A stretch of DNA of 64,000 bases from Aspidapion aeneum (GCA_963576565.1 OY755044.1:48131134-48195133); one strand, 5' to 3'. Numbered from the stretch's first letter, positions 1 through 11,836 are shown. The notes: generated from the sequence alone by a model not told the origin. Translations and numbers: made by a program.

Positions 1-573
1 TTAGGTAAATTTCTACCCTTTCAACTTGATATCATCGGCCAACTAAATGCTTGTAAAATTCAAATAAACATAATCCATAATAATTCTAAAAAAAATAAAA
101 TAAAATATAAAATTATAATTTAGATTTACAGTCCGCTATGCAAACCAACTTTGAACTGGGCTTGAAGTAGACAAAGTTCTTCCCTCGATAATATTGTATA
201 CATACATAATATCAATAAAAAGGTACGCTATTTAAACACCATCTTAAAAAATATATTTGTAGTTCTTTTTATGGCTGACTGGTACCATTCAAACAATGAT
301 TAAATAAAAAAATTGATAAAAAATCAAACAAATATTGCGGTACATGCGGAGAAGAAAAGATACTTTGAGTTTTTAATAAACACCTGTCGAGAAAATTCGC
401 GGCAGTTGTGGCAAAAATTAATGGAGTGTAGTGTACAACAAACTAAATAATCGTATCCCTGAGAATTTGAATTTTATCAATTATTAATCGTAGTTTTTTA
501 AGATATACACAAAATAGTTCTCCTGTCAATATTGAGGTACTAAATTTTTACAAGCAAAGTTCAGTTTAACAAG
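1..573. other. AT-rich stretch, no gene seen
   Basis: No coding region, RNA gene or clear repeat is visible. The stretch leads into the LINE remnant and could hold its eroded 5' part, but no open frame supports this. Confidence 0.4.
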
Positions 574-1890
574 TTGTTATATTTTTACACAGTTGAGGAA
601 AATACCATAAAAAAACGCTTGCTTGAAATAAAGTTTTGTGCTACGTGTAATGACCATCTAAATTTGCATATGATAATACGAACAATAAACTACACTTTGC
701 CGTATGTTACAAATCTTAATAATAATTTCGTATTGTCAAAGCTTTTCGAGAAGGTTATGCATATTCAAATAAACGAATATTTAGATACATATCAGCTGCT
801 TCCAAAAACTCATTCAGGGTTTCGGAAAGGGTAAAGTTGCACAACAACGTTATTGGATGTTACTGATGAGATTTTGTGTACCGCACTGATTTTTTTAGAC
901 TTCTCCAAGGCCTTCGACAAGATGAACCACAATATTTTATTATCAGTGATTCACTATGTGGGCTTCTCAGACGGTGGAATAGATTTATCAAAAAATTATT
1001 TATCTGGTCGATACCAGTTTGTTGAGACAGAGAAAGGTAGGTCTACAGAACAACTGGTTTCTGGCGGCTTCCCACAGGGCTCAATATTGGGTCCCATTTT
1101 CTACAGTATGTGTACATCATCTTTGCCAGATTGCTTAACGTTTTGTTCGGCTCACTACTGTGCGGATGATACGCAACCATTGTATACTTTTAATGCAGAG
1201 GACCACAGGGAAGCATCTAGAAAATTTACCAAAGATCTGCAAAATATTGTTGAATTCTCAGATAAACATTACCTTGAGATAAATGTGAGCAAATCATGTC
1301 TTTTAATTTTTGGAAAAAGGGCGAAGGAATTAAAGAATAATTTAGAGTTATTAGTAAAACACGAACAACTGAAAGCAACTCCGAAAGCTAAGAACTTAGA
1401 GGTAATAATGAACATTTTGAGATTTAAATCCCATATCAGTGTACTGAGCACGATCATTAAACTAAAATTGTGTAAACCTTAGTATTAAGAACTTTTAACC
1501 ATTTTGGCGCTGTTTATGGGCCGTGTTTAGATCAAGAAGATGTTAACAGAATTCAGAAAGTCTGATATTCGAAAATTTGAACCAGTTTATGAGCAAACTA
1601 TCCACGGAAAAGAGACGGCAGCTTCATACAGTATGTCTCTACCACACACTACTTATTTCAACGAGTTTCCTACAGAACCGATGTGCATAAGTTAAATTTA
1701 ATATTCATAGGCTTAATACTCGTACCCCCTTCTCGTCATAAGACAGATATTTTTGAAAGATCATCATACCTTTAACTTATATAAATATAACAATCCTGTA
1801 CCTAATGACTTACAACGTGCTTTACCTTTAAAAACAAGTATAAATCACCACTCCTCCACAGCTGTAATCTGAGACCTTGTACTGAAAGGT
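574..1890 (+). pseudogene. Non-LTR retrotransposon reverse transcriptase remnant (CR1/Jockey-like)
   Basis: Recognisable reverse transcriptase starts near 736 with LSKLFEKV and GFRKG. An in-frame TAA (832-834) interrupts it, and it then continues in the same frame from 835 to 1482. RT motif A (FLDFSKAFDKMNH), motif B (GGFPQGSILGP) and motif C (CADD in place of YADD) are all visible, so the catalytic aspartates remain. After a stop at 1480-1482, C-terminal LINE sequence continues in other frames to about 1.9 kb. No endonuclease domain is seen upstream, as expected for a 5'-truncated copy. The clade call rests on motif style only. It is not functional. Confidence 0.85.
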
Positions 1891-2229
1891 GGCCCTGATA
1901 GTCTAATAGTTTCATTTATTTTTTAATTTCCCAATTCTAATACAGAAATATTCGTTTTTTTTGCTCTTCTAAAAACTTTCAAACTATTTTATTTTATAAA
2001 ACAGAAGGTCAGAACCTTGATCTTTTTTAAATTGTTTTCTGACCCTTTGTACAAAAACTAGTTTTAGTTTTCTATTCCAGGGCATGCATATTATTTTGTT
2101 TGCAAATGAACTCTTTATTAATTTATTTATAATGCAAAAATATCAACAAATTCAGATCAGATTTAACGGCAAAAAAAAAGAAAATTATTAATGGGATTTT
2201 GACTATTGAGCATCGTAGAGCCTTAAAAC
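1891..2229. other. AT-rich spacer
   Basis: No gene or clear repeat structure is seen between the LINE remnant and the first fold-back repeat. Confidence 0.4.
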
Positions 2230-2990
2230 AAAAAAATAAATGCATTAGCCGGGGAGTTGCGGGTTTTATTTGGGGGTGGAAGGACGAAAAATTAATTGTA
2301 TTGCGATTCCCGGCGAAAGTTGATGTCGGAGAAAAAAGTGACACATAGAAAAGTCATAGATCATAGAAATATCTAAAACTTGTAAATCCCATTTTTTAAT
2401 ATAACCGCAAAATGACCGAGAAAAATTAAAAGAAATCTTATTTTTTTAAACTTTTTGTTTTTTATTTGTTATTGTTGCAAAAATTATATTATTTATATTT
2501 TACAAACAAAAAGTAGTTGCCAAGATATTTGCTTTTTACACTTAAAAACACATTTTTTTTAAATAAATTTTGGCCTTCAGTAAATTTTCGTATAGAATTC
2601 TCCTGGTACTCTGTTTTTCACATTAAGATATTGTTAGTGAAATAAAAAAAATAGTCTTTATTTAAAAACATGCCCAAAAATTTTAAAAAGTAAAAAAAAA
2701 ATTGCCACAATACTTTTTTTTGTTAATGATAACTCGTTTTTCTAGCTTCGTTCAAAAAACAGCAAATTTTTGCATGCATTTTGTTTGAAGGGTGTCACTT
2801 TTCCTCCGTCGTTTTGAGTTTATGTGAAAAAATGCCATATACAAAAGTTTTAGATATTTTTGTGACCTATGACTTTAGTGTATGTCACTTTTCCCTCCGA
2901 CGTCAAATTTCGCCGGAAATCCCAATAATAAAATTTCTTGCCCCTTTTTATCCTCCCCAACTCAAACTCGCTACGCCGCTGCTCATTGTT
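2230..2990. repeat. Fold-back element with ~150-bp imperfect inverted arms
   Basis: Sequence around 2250-2395 returns as an imperfect reverse complement around 2830-2990. Shared words include CCCGGCGAAAGTTGATGTCGG against CCGGCGAAATTTGACGTCGG, AAAAAGTGACA, and AATATCTAAAACTT. The ~430 bp between the arms is AT-rich and non-coding. No target duplication was found, so the exact ends are uncertain. Confidence 0.65.
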
Positions 2991-3063
2991 TTAAGTTTCT
3001 TTACAGTGTTCAATAGTCGAAATACTGTTAATATTTTTTTTGTCTGTGTGATTTGACTGGTCT

Positions 3064-3682
3064 ACTATAACTTTTTTATTTATAAAAAAATTATTTTGGT
3101 GTACATTAATTATTTATAGTTCTTTTAATAATTAATCCAACTGTCAAATCGAATTTTATCTGTTACTTTTAGTTTTTGACATATCTTACATAAAGTTGGT
3201 ATTTTTCTTATGGAATGACCCTGTTTTTTTTTATTTACCGTAAAATTTTATTACCTGTCCCACACGCAATATATTATTATTTAATATATTGCTATGTTTA
3301 AATAACTCCTTTATTTTTGAATAATGTCTTAATTTGATCATTTTAAAATATTTTAAACCCATTTAACAAATTGAAATTTAAAACAAAAACAAACAATATA
3401 AAAAAGGACAAATAATATAAATAAATAAAAGGGCGATTCCATAAAAATATAACAATTTTATGCAAAATCTCAAAAAAAATAACAGAAAAAATCCAATTTG
3501 ACAGTTGTTTCTTTATAAAAAAATCTATAAAAATTAAATTTTGATAAATAAAAAAGTTATAGGGTGACTTTATCAAATTGCGGTTTTACCTTTAAGCTTT
3601 TCTTGGAAATCGTTATAGTGTGGTCAATTTTTTATCTCCCCTGAAACTTCTGAAAAACATAGAATTTAGGACACCCCATTCA
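3064..3682. repeat. Fold-back TIR element, family M1 (truncated copy)
   Basis: The left arm (TATAACTTTTTTATTTATA at about 3067, then CAACTGTCAAAT) is mirrored at about 3480-3570. The right end (TTTAGGACACCCCAT, 3665-3679) matches the right terminus of the complete family member at 52,512-53,370, which ends TTTGGGACACCCTG. The left terminus is missing here. It is non-coding. Confidence 0.6.
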
Positions 3683-3692
3683 TAGTTAGCTA

Positions 3693-5338
3693 GGGTGAGT
3701 GTACATATTATCGACAGTGTAAATATTGACTTTCGTAGGCAATTAAAAATTATTCTGAACTACTAACGAGCTTATTGTTTTTTCTCGGATAAAATCAAGG
3801 GTCTATTTTACTAAAATTATGTTTTTTTATGTTTATTTTTAACTGTAATAAAAAGAAATAAAAAAATAAAATAAAGGCAAAATGTCCCTTATATCGACAC
3901 TTTTTAAAATAAAGGGTCCATGTTATCGACACAAAATTAAACTTATTACCGACAATTTTTTTTACTGAATATTTTTATTTTATTTAATATAATCAACAAG
4001 TACCTATATGAAATAAAAAAATTTGTAGCCGAAAATATCGTATTATTATACATTTTTTAAGTTAACATCTTATTTAACAAAGTAGATACGAATCTGCCTA
4101 ACAAAATTTAAAGTATCTAGATGTAATAAAAGAATGTCATTAGGTACCCATTTCCTCAAAACTAATTTTCAAAATACTTTTAGTAAGTTTATAAATATAT
4201 AATATCAGACTGCTTTCCTAATTAACAATAACAAAAATAAACATTAGTTTTGAACTTTTTACATTAATTTTTAAAGAAAATAAAAGAAATCGGAAAAACC
4301 TACTTTATACAAACATTTAATATTTATTTTGTACCTTATTCTTATCAAAACAAAAGTCATTTCTGTAAGTAGGATAGAGGATTTACACAAAAACAGAAAC
4401 TTCATCGACTATATATACACCTCTATTATTTTTAATTTGTGGTTGTTTATTTAAAAATAAAGAGATCCTTAATATCGACACAACAACAGAGGGTTATATC
4501 GACACTTTACTTTAATTTAACGTACTGTAAATGCTATAAAAATAAACACATTGTCGGTTACAACTAAAGACCTCAGAAATGATTTTGCTGAAAAAATATA
4601 TTTTTAATATTTTTTTATTAAAAATTTAAAGCTTAAAAAATTAAATTTTTGTAACCACACCTTAGGATGTAATATCAACACAAATTTGCACAATCTATCG
4701 ACATACGAATAAACCTTTTATCGACACACAAATTTTCTTTAATATAACACAAAAACTATGAAAAAAAGTATGTGTCGATATTATACCAGTAAATCAAAAA
4801 AGCTTTTCTTTTTTCTAACAAAATTAAAAAAAAAACACCCAACTTATGTAAATACAAAAATAAGTTTAAAAATATCTGTGTAAGAACCCTATTATCGACG
4901 GTAATGTCGATATTTTGTTCATAGGTAGGATAAGCTGTACATAAAACCGCCAGTCCTTTTTTTAGATAAAAAAATAGATTATATGATTTCATTTTCTTTT
5001 TTTTATAAAATTTTACCCTATCCTAACAACCAGAATCATCTCTTTTATACGTAAATATAAAATTATTTTACTTATATTAGTTCAAATCTTACCTGTTTCT
5101 TAACAACATTACCAAGCGAACCGGCCACATCAAGCACTTTTCGGCGACTGTCACAATTTTCCGCGTATTTTTCGATGTAGTGGGGATATGTTTTATGCAG
5201 TGCTGCCAACATGTGCACAAATAATGACTTTTTTTATAAAATAGACTTTATTCAGGTGCAAGGTACCCCCTTATTATTTAAAACAAACCGAAAAACTGAC
5301 GATAGTATGTACACTGTCGATAATATGTACACCCACCC
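3693..5338. mobile_element. TA-flanked TIR element with repeated TATCGAC motif
   Basis: The ends are imperfect inverted repeats of about 40 bp: GGGTGAGTGTACATATTATC at the left, and at the right the reverse complement of GGGTGGGTGTACATATTATC. Both are flanked by TA (3691-3692 and 5339-5340), the target duplication expected of Tc1/mariner-type transposons. The word TATCGAC(A/G) occurs at least ten times in either orientation between the ends (for example near 3709, 3893, 3922, 4474, 4497, 4696, 4718, 4770, 4894 and 5316), so it is concentrated in this element. No transposase frame is visible, so it is probably non-autonomous. Confidence 0.75.
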
Positions 5339-5639
5339 TACATAAAATGTTGGCACACCCGTAAATAATTCTTTATAGTTCTTTATTTTCAACAGTTAAA
5401 AAAACCACTTACAGGAAATATAAAGGTATAAAAAGTAAAACATCGTGATGAACAGTAATAACCGCATAAAATTTCGTAACATATAAACCGATAATAGTAC
5501 ATTATAAACCTAGGGACTAAAGTGATACTTTTAATCCCGAGGCGAAAAGTTTGTCGACCAACTGCAGGCTACAATTCGCCGAGGGAGTGACAGTTGGTCG
5601 CGTGGTTTCTAATGTATATACAGTTAGCAGAACAACTTT

Positions 5640-6425
5640 GGAAATGGAAAAAAATTATATGCTCATAATTTGCCGTTATCCGAAAAAAATTACCGAGCCC
5701 GTTTTTTTAAAAAAAATATGGTGTTTTGCTAACTTTATATAAAGTTAGCAGAACACCTATAGAAACAATGGATTTATCCAAGGTCTGTAGAGGATAGGTT
5801 GCCTGGTAACTCTATGGTCGAAGCGGCGTAAGAGGTGACAGCGTGTCATTTGGAGTGCCAAGATTTGATTAGAGCGCTATGTTTACATGTGTTTGAAGTA
5901 TTTTTAATCTTTGATGGTTTATTTTTTACATTTGTGGTATTTTTTCGGACTATATTTATTTAAAAACTGTAAATACTTTTTCTAGTTTACTTAATTCTTT
6001 CTACTTGTAGTTATTGTAACGGATTTTAGAAGCTAAAAGCTTCCCAAGACATTCTACATTTGGGATATTTGGTATAAGGTAAGTTTTATATTTGATATAG
6101 TTGATGTATTTTATGAATATTGTTATTAAAGAGACTTTAAGAAAAATAAAACATATTTACATTTAAATCAATAAAGAAACACAAAAAACTTGAAGATTTC
6201 CTACTATATTAAATGCATTTTATTTAAATGGTCACTCCGTGTGACATAATTTCCCGCGTTCAACAACTGACTCTGATTGGTTAGAAAGTTACCAGGTAAC
6301 CTATCCTCTACAGACCTTGGGATTTATCTAAAAAATTTTGTTCACAATTTGCCGTTAATTATCCGTAAATTAGTTGTGAAAACAAAAAATGTGCCGTGCC
6401 CGTTTTTTCTAAAAAAATATGGTGT
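5640..6425. repeat. Two diverged ~110-bp direct repeats split by a transposon
   Basis: The segment 5640-5735 (…ATAATTTGCCGTTATCCG… CCCGTTTTTTT… AAATATGGTGTT) recurs as 5763-5778 joined to 6320-6425 (…ACAATTTGCCGTTAATTATCCG… CCCGTTTTTTCT… AAATATGGTGTT). The second copy is the target of the 541-bp element at 5779-6319. No coding content is apparent. Confidence 0.55.
5779..6319. mobile_element. 541-bp TIR element with 9-bp target duplication
   Basis: The ends are near-perfect inverted repeats of ~33 bp, starting CAAGGTCTGTAGAGGATAGG at the left with its reverse complement at the right (one mismatch). GGATTTATC flanks both sides (5770-5778 and 6320-6328). Depending on where the ends are set, the duplication is 7 to 9 bp, compatible with hAT or Mutator-like elements. 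There is no transposase frame, so this is a MITE-type element. Confidence 0.85.
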
Positions 6426-6606
6426 TAGGAGAAGTTATGACAAATGTTTTGTTTGAGCGAAAACTTAACAGAGCCTTTTTGGAATTTTTCTTGGTGAAAT
6501 CTGGAAAAACCCTTAAACACGTCGATTTTGTCTGCGAGGAGGACACCTTTTGGCTTGAAATTTTTTTAGCATGCACTTCTTTCAGGGGATAACATTACCT
6601 TTACAT

Positions 6607-6902
6607 TTTGAATAGGGAAAGTGGTTCTAGTGATGCCTTGTTTGTGTCTGGAATATCTTTACAACAGGGTAAGAATTTCTAAAATCTATCGATTAGTTTT
6701 TACGATGCCTTTCAATTATCAAATTTAACATGGAATAATAAAATAAAATTCTGATTTAATTTTTATTTTATTAGTCCATTTTAAGTTTGAAAATTTGAAG
6801 TCATATCTCAAAAACTAATCGATAGATTTTTGAATTTTTTATAGATTTGTAAAGACATTCACCAGACCTTCGTGTCACTAGACCAACTTTCCCTCTCCAA
6901 AA
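6607..6902. repeat. 296-bp fold-back repeat with ~130-bp arms
   Basis: The left arm (6607-6735) contains AGGGAAAGTGGTTCTAGTGA and AAAATCTATCGATTAG. The right arm (about 6770-6902) contains their reverse complements, CTAATCGATAGATTTT and TCACTAGACCAACTTTCCCT. The centre is a smaller AT-rich palindrome. It directly abuts the next TIR element. Confidence 0.7.
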
Positions 6903-6904
6903 TA

Positions 6905-7849
6905 CAGGGTGTTAATAAAGTATGTCGCCAAACTTCAGATGATTATTCTTTGAGTGATTCTAAGAAAAAAACTTTTGTAAACATGGGTTCGCAAATGCTT
7001 AGTTTTTGAGATACAGGTTGTTAAAGTTTTAATTTTTTGTTTGTTTTTTCTTTATAACTCATGCAGTTTTTGAGATGTTCATCTCAAATCTGGAACGTGT
7101 ATTTAGCTACAAAGCATACATCATTAAGCATGCCAAATATTAGGAAATAACTACAGGGTGATGATTTTCCGCGGTCATGCCCCCTTTTTCCCCTAGAACT
7201 TTTTTGCAGTAAGTCACTAGCAGATTGAAAAATAAAAAATGAAGTCCTTGTTTTACTTAGAAACTTTTTGATCTCTTCCAATTTTTTGTACCTCTAACCG
7301 TTTTTGAGGAAAAAGACAAAAAAATATATATTGTATATTCGATTGCTATTCAAAAATTACATAAAACTCGCATAAAATTTAAAATAATAAAATGTACCTA
7401 TTGACTATTTTAAATTTTAGTGTCATTGAGCAAGGCCAAATTTTCCTTTTTTGTGTTTTCTCTAAAACGGTTAGAGATATAAAAAATTGCGGAGATCATA
7501 AAGTTTCTGAATAAAACAAAGAAACCATTTTATATTTTTTAATCTGCCATTGGCTTCCTGCAAAAAAGTTCTGGTTGAAAAAGAAAGAATGACCCCGGAA
7601 AAAAATATCACCCTGTAGAGTTTTCCTAATGTTTGGCATGTTTAATGATGTATGCCTTGTAGCTAAATACACGTCCCAGATTTGAACTAAACATCTCAAA
7701 AGAAAAAACAAACAAAAAAATTAAAATTTTAACAAACTGTATCTCGAAAACCAAGCATTTGCGGAGCCATGTTTATACAAAGTTTTTTTCTTAGAATCAC
7801 TTAAATAATAATTCTTTGAAGTTTGGCCACATACTTTATTAACACCCTA
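6905..7849. mobile_element. Long-TIR MITE, family M2 (complete copy)
   Basis: The element starts TA|CAGGGTGTTAATAAAGTATG at 6903-6905 and ends with the mirror CATACTTTATTAACACCCTA before TA at 7850. The arms are several hundred bp long (for example AAACTTTTGTAAACATGG against its diverged mirror near 7770), so nearly the whole element folds back on itself. The CAGGGTG terminus and TA flanks fit a mariner-derived non-autonomous element. The short frames inside are shadows of the repeat. Confidence 0.75.
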
Positions 7850-7875
7850 TATATGCTAGAAATCACTGCCTTGTA

Positions 7876-8420
7876 GAGTATTTCAAATTCGATGTTTTCG
7901 AGAAAGTTTATCATTTTCTAGGGGCAATTGACCCCCATTGAAAACCGCATCTTGGCAAACCGTCTGTGAGTAAATTTTTTAAACTCTGCATTTTGGGAGC
8001 GTTCCTATAACTTTTTTAACGAAGATTTCGTTTTGGTGTAAATTGATTTTTATAGATTTTTTTAATAAAAATTCCAACTGTGATATTGCATTTTGTCTGT
8101 GACTTTTAGTTTTTGAGAGAGCTCTTTCTATTCGATTTTTGTAATCTGCGGAAAATTTCAATTTCACACGATATTTTAATTTTTTTTTGTTTTAATTATT
8201 TTTATTTTAAAAACAAACAATAGGTATAACCAAATACAAAGAATATGTATAAAGAAAAAACAAATATAATATGAAATATCTCAAAAACTAAAAGAGACCG
8301 ATGAAATTCAATCTGACTGTTGGATTCTTTATAAAATGTTTAGTTTGAGAACTGAATGCTGATTTTTTAAAACTCTGTAGCTTAAAAACGGCAATATCAA
8401 ATTGCTACTTGAACATCGAT
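7876..8420. repeat. Family M1 fold-back element (degenerate copy)
   Basis: The left part shares CAAATTCGATGTTTT, TCTGCATTTTGGGAG and CTATAACTT with the complete copy at 52,512. The mirrored right arm (ATTCAATCTGACTGTTGGATTC, then CTCTGTAGCTTAAAAACGGC) is at 8305-8405. The outer right terminus is lost. Confidence 0.55.
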
Positions 8421-8581
8421 GTGTTTAGCGCGTCCGTCGGCAGTCGGTTCATTCCATAGAGAAAATAATAATAGAGTGCTTAATTCTATGGTTCAAAAGC
8501 GGCAATAAGTTTACACTAGCGCCACCCTTGGCTACTGGAAGAATTATAAATGCGCGGGCGGGCTCGGCGGGCTTTTTAAAT

Positions 8582-9302
8582 ATTAGCTAGTAGTGTGAGC
8601 TATGGTGATCCTAATTTTTTCGAGAAAAAAAAAGAGCTATGGTGATCCTAATTTTTTCGAGAAAAAAAAGTTGCTCCGATTTCAAAAAATTTTATATATC
8701 TTTGCGTTTCAGATGATTTTGAAACTTTTTTGTCGCGCCGTCTGTCTGTCTGTCTGTAACGACCAACGCGCATAACTCAAAAACCGCTTGCCCGATTTGA
8801 ATGAAATTTGGTACCTAGGCTGGATCTTGGGTCGAGGTGGTCCCATTTAAAAATGAACAAAATCCACCGAACGCAAGCCCAATAAAAGAGTGGGGGTAAT
8901 TTCAAAAATTAGAGTTTATGTGAAACTATGGCGTGTGTGATATCAAATGAAAGGTAATTGAGTATGGAGTTAAACAAAATACATTTTAGGTGATTTAAAA
9001 AAAAGGTGGGGGTAGATTTCAAAAATTAGAGTTTATGTGAAAATATGGCGTGTGTGATATCAAACGATAGGTAATTGAGTCTGGAGTTAAACAAAATACA
9101 TTTTAGTTTTTTTTAAGGGTGGGGGTAGATTTCGAAAATTAGAGTTTAAGTCAAAACATGGCTTGTGTGGTATCAAACGAAAGGTAATTGAGTCTGGAGT
9201 TGAATAAAACATATTTCACATTTTAGTTATATTAGCTTACACGTACACTATAACTATAGTACCTAGTGTGAGCTTAGGTGCCCATAAATTGGCAGAGTAT
9301 TT
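8582..9302. mobile_element. ~720-bp non-autonomous element 'S' (copy 1)
   Basis: The boundaries come from comparison with an inverted copy at 15,566-16,276 that is absent from sister units. It begins TAGTGTGAGCTATGG, carries a TCTG tract (8737-8752) and three tandem ~117-bp direct repeats (8885-9230, each with GTGGGGGTA and TGATATCAAA), and ends GTGTGAGCTTAGGTGCCC…GCAGAGTAT. A 39-bp segment near the left end is duplicated (8603-8680). Superfamily not recognised. Confidence 0.7.
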
Positions 9303-9325
9303 TCTTAGTAAAGCTGCTATTTTTG

Positions 9326-9458
9326 AGGTCATGCTAATTTCATGTATACGAAAAGAATTTGGATATCAAAAATATATTAATTTTAGTCATGTCAACCTGT
9401 AAGATATCCAAACTTTTTCCGCATACGTAAAAATTTGCATGACCTCGAAAATGTAATA
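9326..9458. repeat. Imperfect ~55-bp inverted repeat
   Basis: TTTGAGGTCATGC… GAATTTGGATATC at the left pairs with GATATCCAAACTTTTT… GCATGACCTCGAAAA at the right. It could be a short fold-back element; no target duplication was identified. Confidence 0.55.
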
Positions 9459-9902
9459 CTTAAATAAAAAACAATGTTTTATAGAAAACGTAATATTTAT
9501 TTTTTTAAAAATGAGAATTGTTTTAGAAAAATCTAAAAATATTTAACAAATATAATGTTTTTTCTTAAATGTATAAACTAAGTATTTATATTACAAAAAA
9601 CTGTGGATTTTTAGAAAACTTAAAAATAGTTAAACATGTACCACCTAATAATCCTTAATAAAACCAATATTTAAAAAAAATAAGAACACACTTTTACAGT
9701 CTTCAATTTTCTAATTTCTAGGTTCATGTGGAATTGCTCAAATGTTGTATGTAATTTTCATATATTCTTCACAAAATCCATTTTTTAGTTTTTTAATAAT
9801 AAAGGTCACATAATGATGTTATCCCATTGTTGATTGTTGCATTGGATGACTAAAAACCAAAAAAAAAACTGCCAAGGGACTCATAATAGTAGGTATTTTA
9901 TA
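9459..9902. other. AT-rich stretch, no gene seen
   Basis: Poly-A/poly-T-rich sequence without an open frame, RNA gene or clear repeat. Confidence 0.4.
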
Positions 9903-10620
9903 CAGGTGTTAATAAAGTATGCAGCCAAACTTCAGAAGATTATCTTGAGTGATTTTAAGAAAAAAAACTTTGTATAACCATGCTTAGTTTTTGAGATATG
10001 GGTTATTAAAATATTAGTTTTTTGTTTGCTTTTTATTTATAACTCGTGTAGTTTTTGAGATATTTAGCTCAAATCTGGAACATGTATGTTGTTACAAGGC
10101 ATACATCATTAAGCATGTCAAATATTAGGAAAAAACTACATGGTGATAATTTTTCCGCGGTTATGCCCCCTTTTTTTCCCCAGAACTTTTTTGCAGTAAG
10201 TCACTGGCAGATTCAAAAATGTAAAATAAATTCCTTATTTTATTCAGAAATTTTTTTTGTATCTTCAATTGCTATTTAGAAATTACATAAAACTCGCATA
10301 AAACTAAAATAATGCAGGGTACAAATTTTCCTTTTTTGTCTTTTCTTGGAAACAGTGTTATAAAAAATTGCAGAAGATCAAAAAGGTTCTGAGTAAAACA
10401 AAGAATCTATTTGAATCTACCATTGGCTTACTGCAAAAAAGTTCTGGGGGAAAAGGGGGCATGACTCCTGAAAAAATATCACCCTGTAGTTTTTTCCTGA
10501 TATTTGGCAAGCTTAATGATGTATGCCTTGCAGCTAAACACACGTTCCAAATTTGAGCAAAACATCGCAAAAGCATTTGCAGAACCATGTTTATTTAGTT
10601 TTTTTCTGAAAATCCCTAAA
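9903..10620. repeat. Family M2 long-TIR MITE (second, decayed copy)
   Basis: It starts TACAGGTGTTAATAAAGTAT at 9901 and follows the 6905 copy through CTTCAGAAGATTAT, CATGCTTAGTTTTTGAGATA, TCTGGAACATGTAT and the inverted second half (10,385-10,600, AAAACATCGCAAAAGCATTT). The right terminus is eroded. The open frames on both strands here are mirror images of one another caused by the fold-back. Confidence 0.65.
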
Positions 10621-10654
10621 AAAATTAATTTTGCTTTCTAATTTCTTTTCTGAA

Positions 10655-10990
10655 CAGGGGCGTCGCTAAGGGGGGATGGGAGGGAGTCCCTCCCCAAAAT
10701 ATTAAATTTTAGCAAAAGTAGAAAATCACAAATAAAATTTTAGGTAGAAAGATTTTTGGAGGCAAAATAAAAAAATATTGAGTGAGGACCCTTTTTTCTG
10801 TTATTAACTTTTTCTCTGTAAAACCAAAAAAAATTGAGTAAACAGTTTTTAGACAAAAACTAAAAAAAAATTGGGTGGTAACATTTCTTTTTGGTAATCT
10901 AAAATTTTTTGGATAGTTTAAAAAAAATATATTAGTTAGGAAAGGTGGCTGTTGCCTCCCCCACCCCAATAAGCCTTCGTGTCGACTCTG
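10655..10990. mobile_element. hAT-like MITE with CAGGGGCG terminus
   Basis: The left end CAGGGGCGTCGCTAAGG pairs with the right end CCTTCGTGTCGACTCTG. A G-tract follows the left end and a C-tract precedes the right end, as in the other G-tract elements of this window. TCTGAA abuts both sides, a partial target duplication. The interior is non-coding. Confidence 0.6.
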
Positions 10991-11668
10991 TCTGAAATAT
11001 GTGTTTATATGTAATATAATTTCAGGGGCTAACCAAATTTTTAAGGAGGAGCTTAGCTCTTGAACTCTGCCCTAAGTACACTTTGGGCCTATTCTTAAAT
11101 TATGTAGTTGACCCACCTCCCCCCTCTGTACAGAACTTTCAAGAAACAAAATACATTAAAAGAAAGTTATGTATAATACAAGGCCAAACCCTGCTCCCCC
11201 TTTGAGCATTACTTTTGAACATATAATTATATGTTAAATGGCATTATGTATTTTAAGAATATGCCCTAGTATGGGTGTGGAAAGAGACAGAACTTATTAA
11301 CCAATATTTCTCTATTACTTACCTAAATGAAAAAACATTTGCAACCAAGCAGTGTGTACTCAATGTGATGTAATGATCCATACAAATCCATAATGTTTGT
11401 GTACCTAAAATGTAAAAGCAATAGCTAGAATTATGTTCAAACACTTAACTAATAGACAGAAGCCTAAGGATTTTTAGACATTTTCCATATATTTCATGAA
11501 TAAAAAAATTAAATAGGTGAAGATATGACATAACTGAGTCTCGGGTCCCCCCAAGACCTATTCTTGGGTGCACTACTGAGTAAAATATCTACTAAAACTA
11601 AAAATGAAAAATGCTGAAAAGGCAATACATCAATAATAATAAAATTATATGGACAATGACCCATAAGA
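10991..11668. other. Mixed repeat fragments, no gene seen
   Basis: It contains a fragment (11,090-11,235: AAATTATGTAG… CCCCCTCTGTACAG… CCCCCTTTGAGCATTA) related to 46,572-46,702, and a piece near 11,535-11,582 resembling the right end of the G-tract elements (CCCCCCAAGACCTATTCTTG). No convincing coding frame. Confidence 0.4.
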
Positions 11669-11836
11669 AGGTGCGGATCTACGGGAGGGGAAATTTCCCC
11701 TCCCCCCAAATCTCAAACTATATTAAGTTTTTACATACAGAGTACACATCCTGGTCACTATGCAAAACAGTTTTATGCAATATTCATTATGATATCTACC
11801 CCCCCTAACTAAAGTTGCTAGATCTACCCCTGCCAT
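11669..11836. repeat. Possible G-tract hAT-like MITE
   Basis: GGTGCGGATCTACGGGAGGG at the left is roughly mirrored by GCTAGATCTACCCCTG at the right, and CCATAA occurs just outside both ends. The layout resembles the clearer elements at 19,717 and 49,615, but the TIR is short. Confidence 0.35.

Noticed and set aside
8737..8756. Short TCTG tandem and hairpin-spaced repeats as a CRISPR array
   Set aside because: This is a tetranucleotide microsatellite inside a transposon in eukaryotic DNA; the unit-end hairpins also lack unique spacers.
10358..10588. Mirror-image 62- to 76-codon frames on both strands, also at 7084-7711
   Set aside because: They arise from the long inverted arms of the M2 MITE; no protein family matches.
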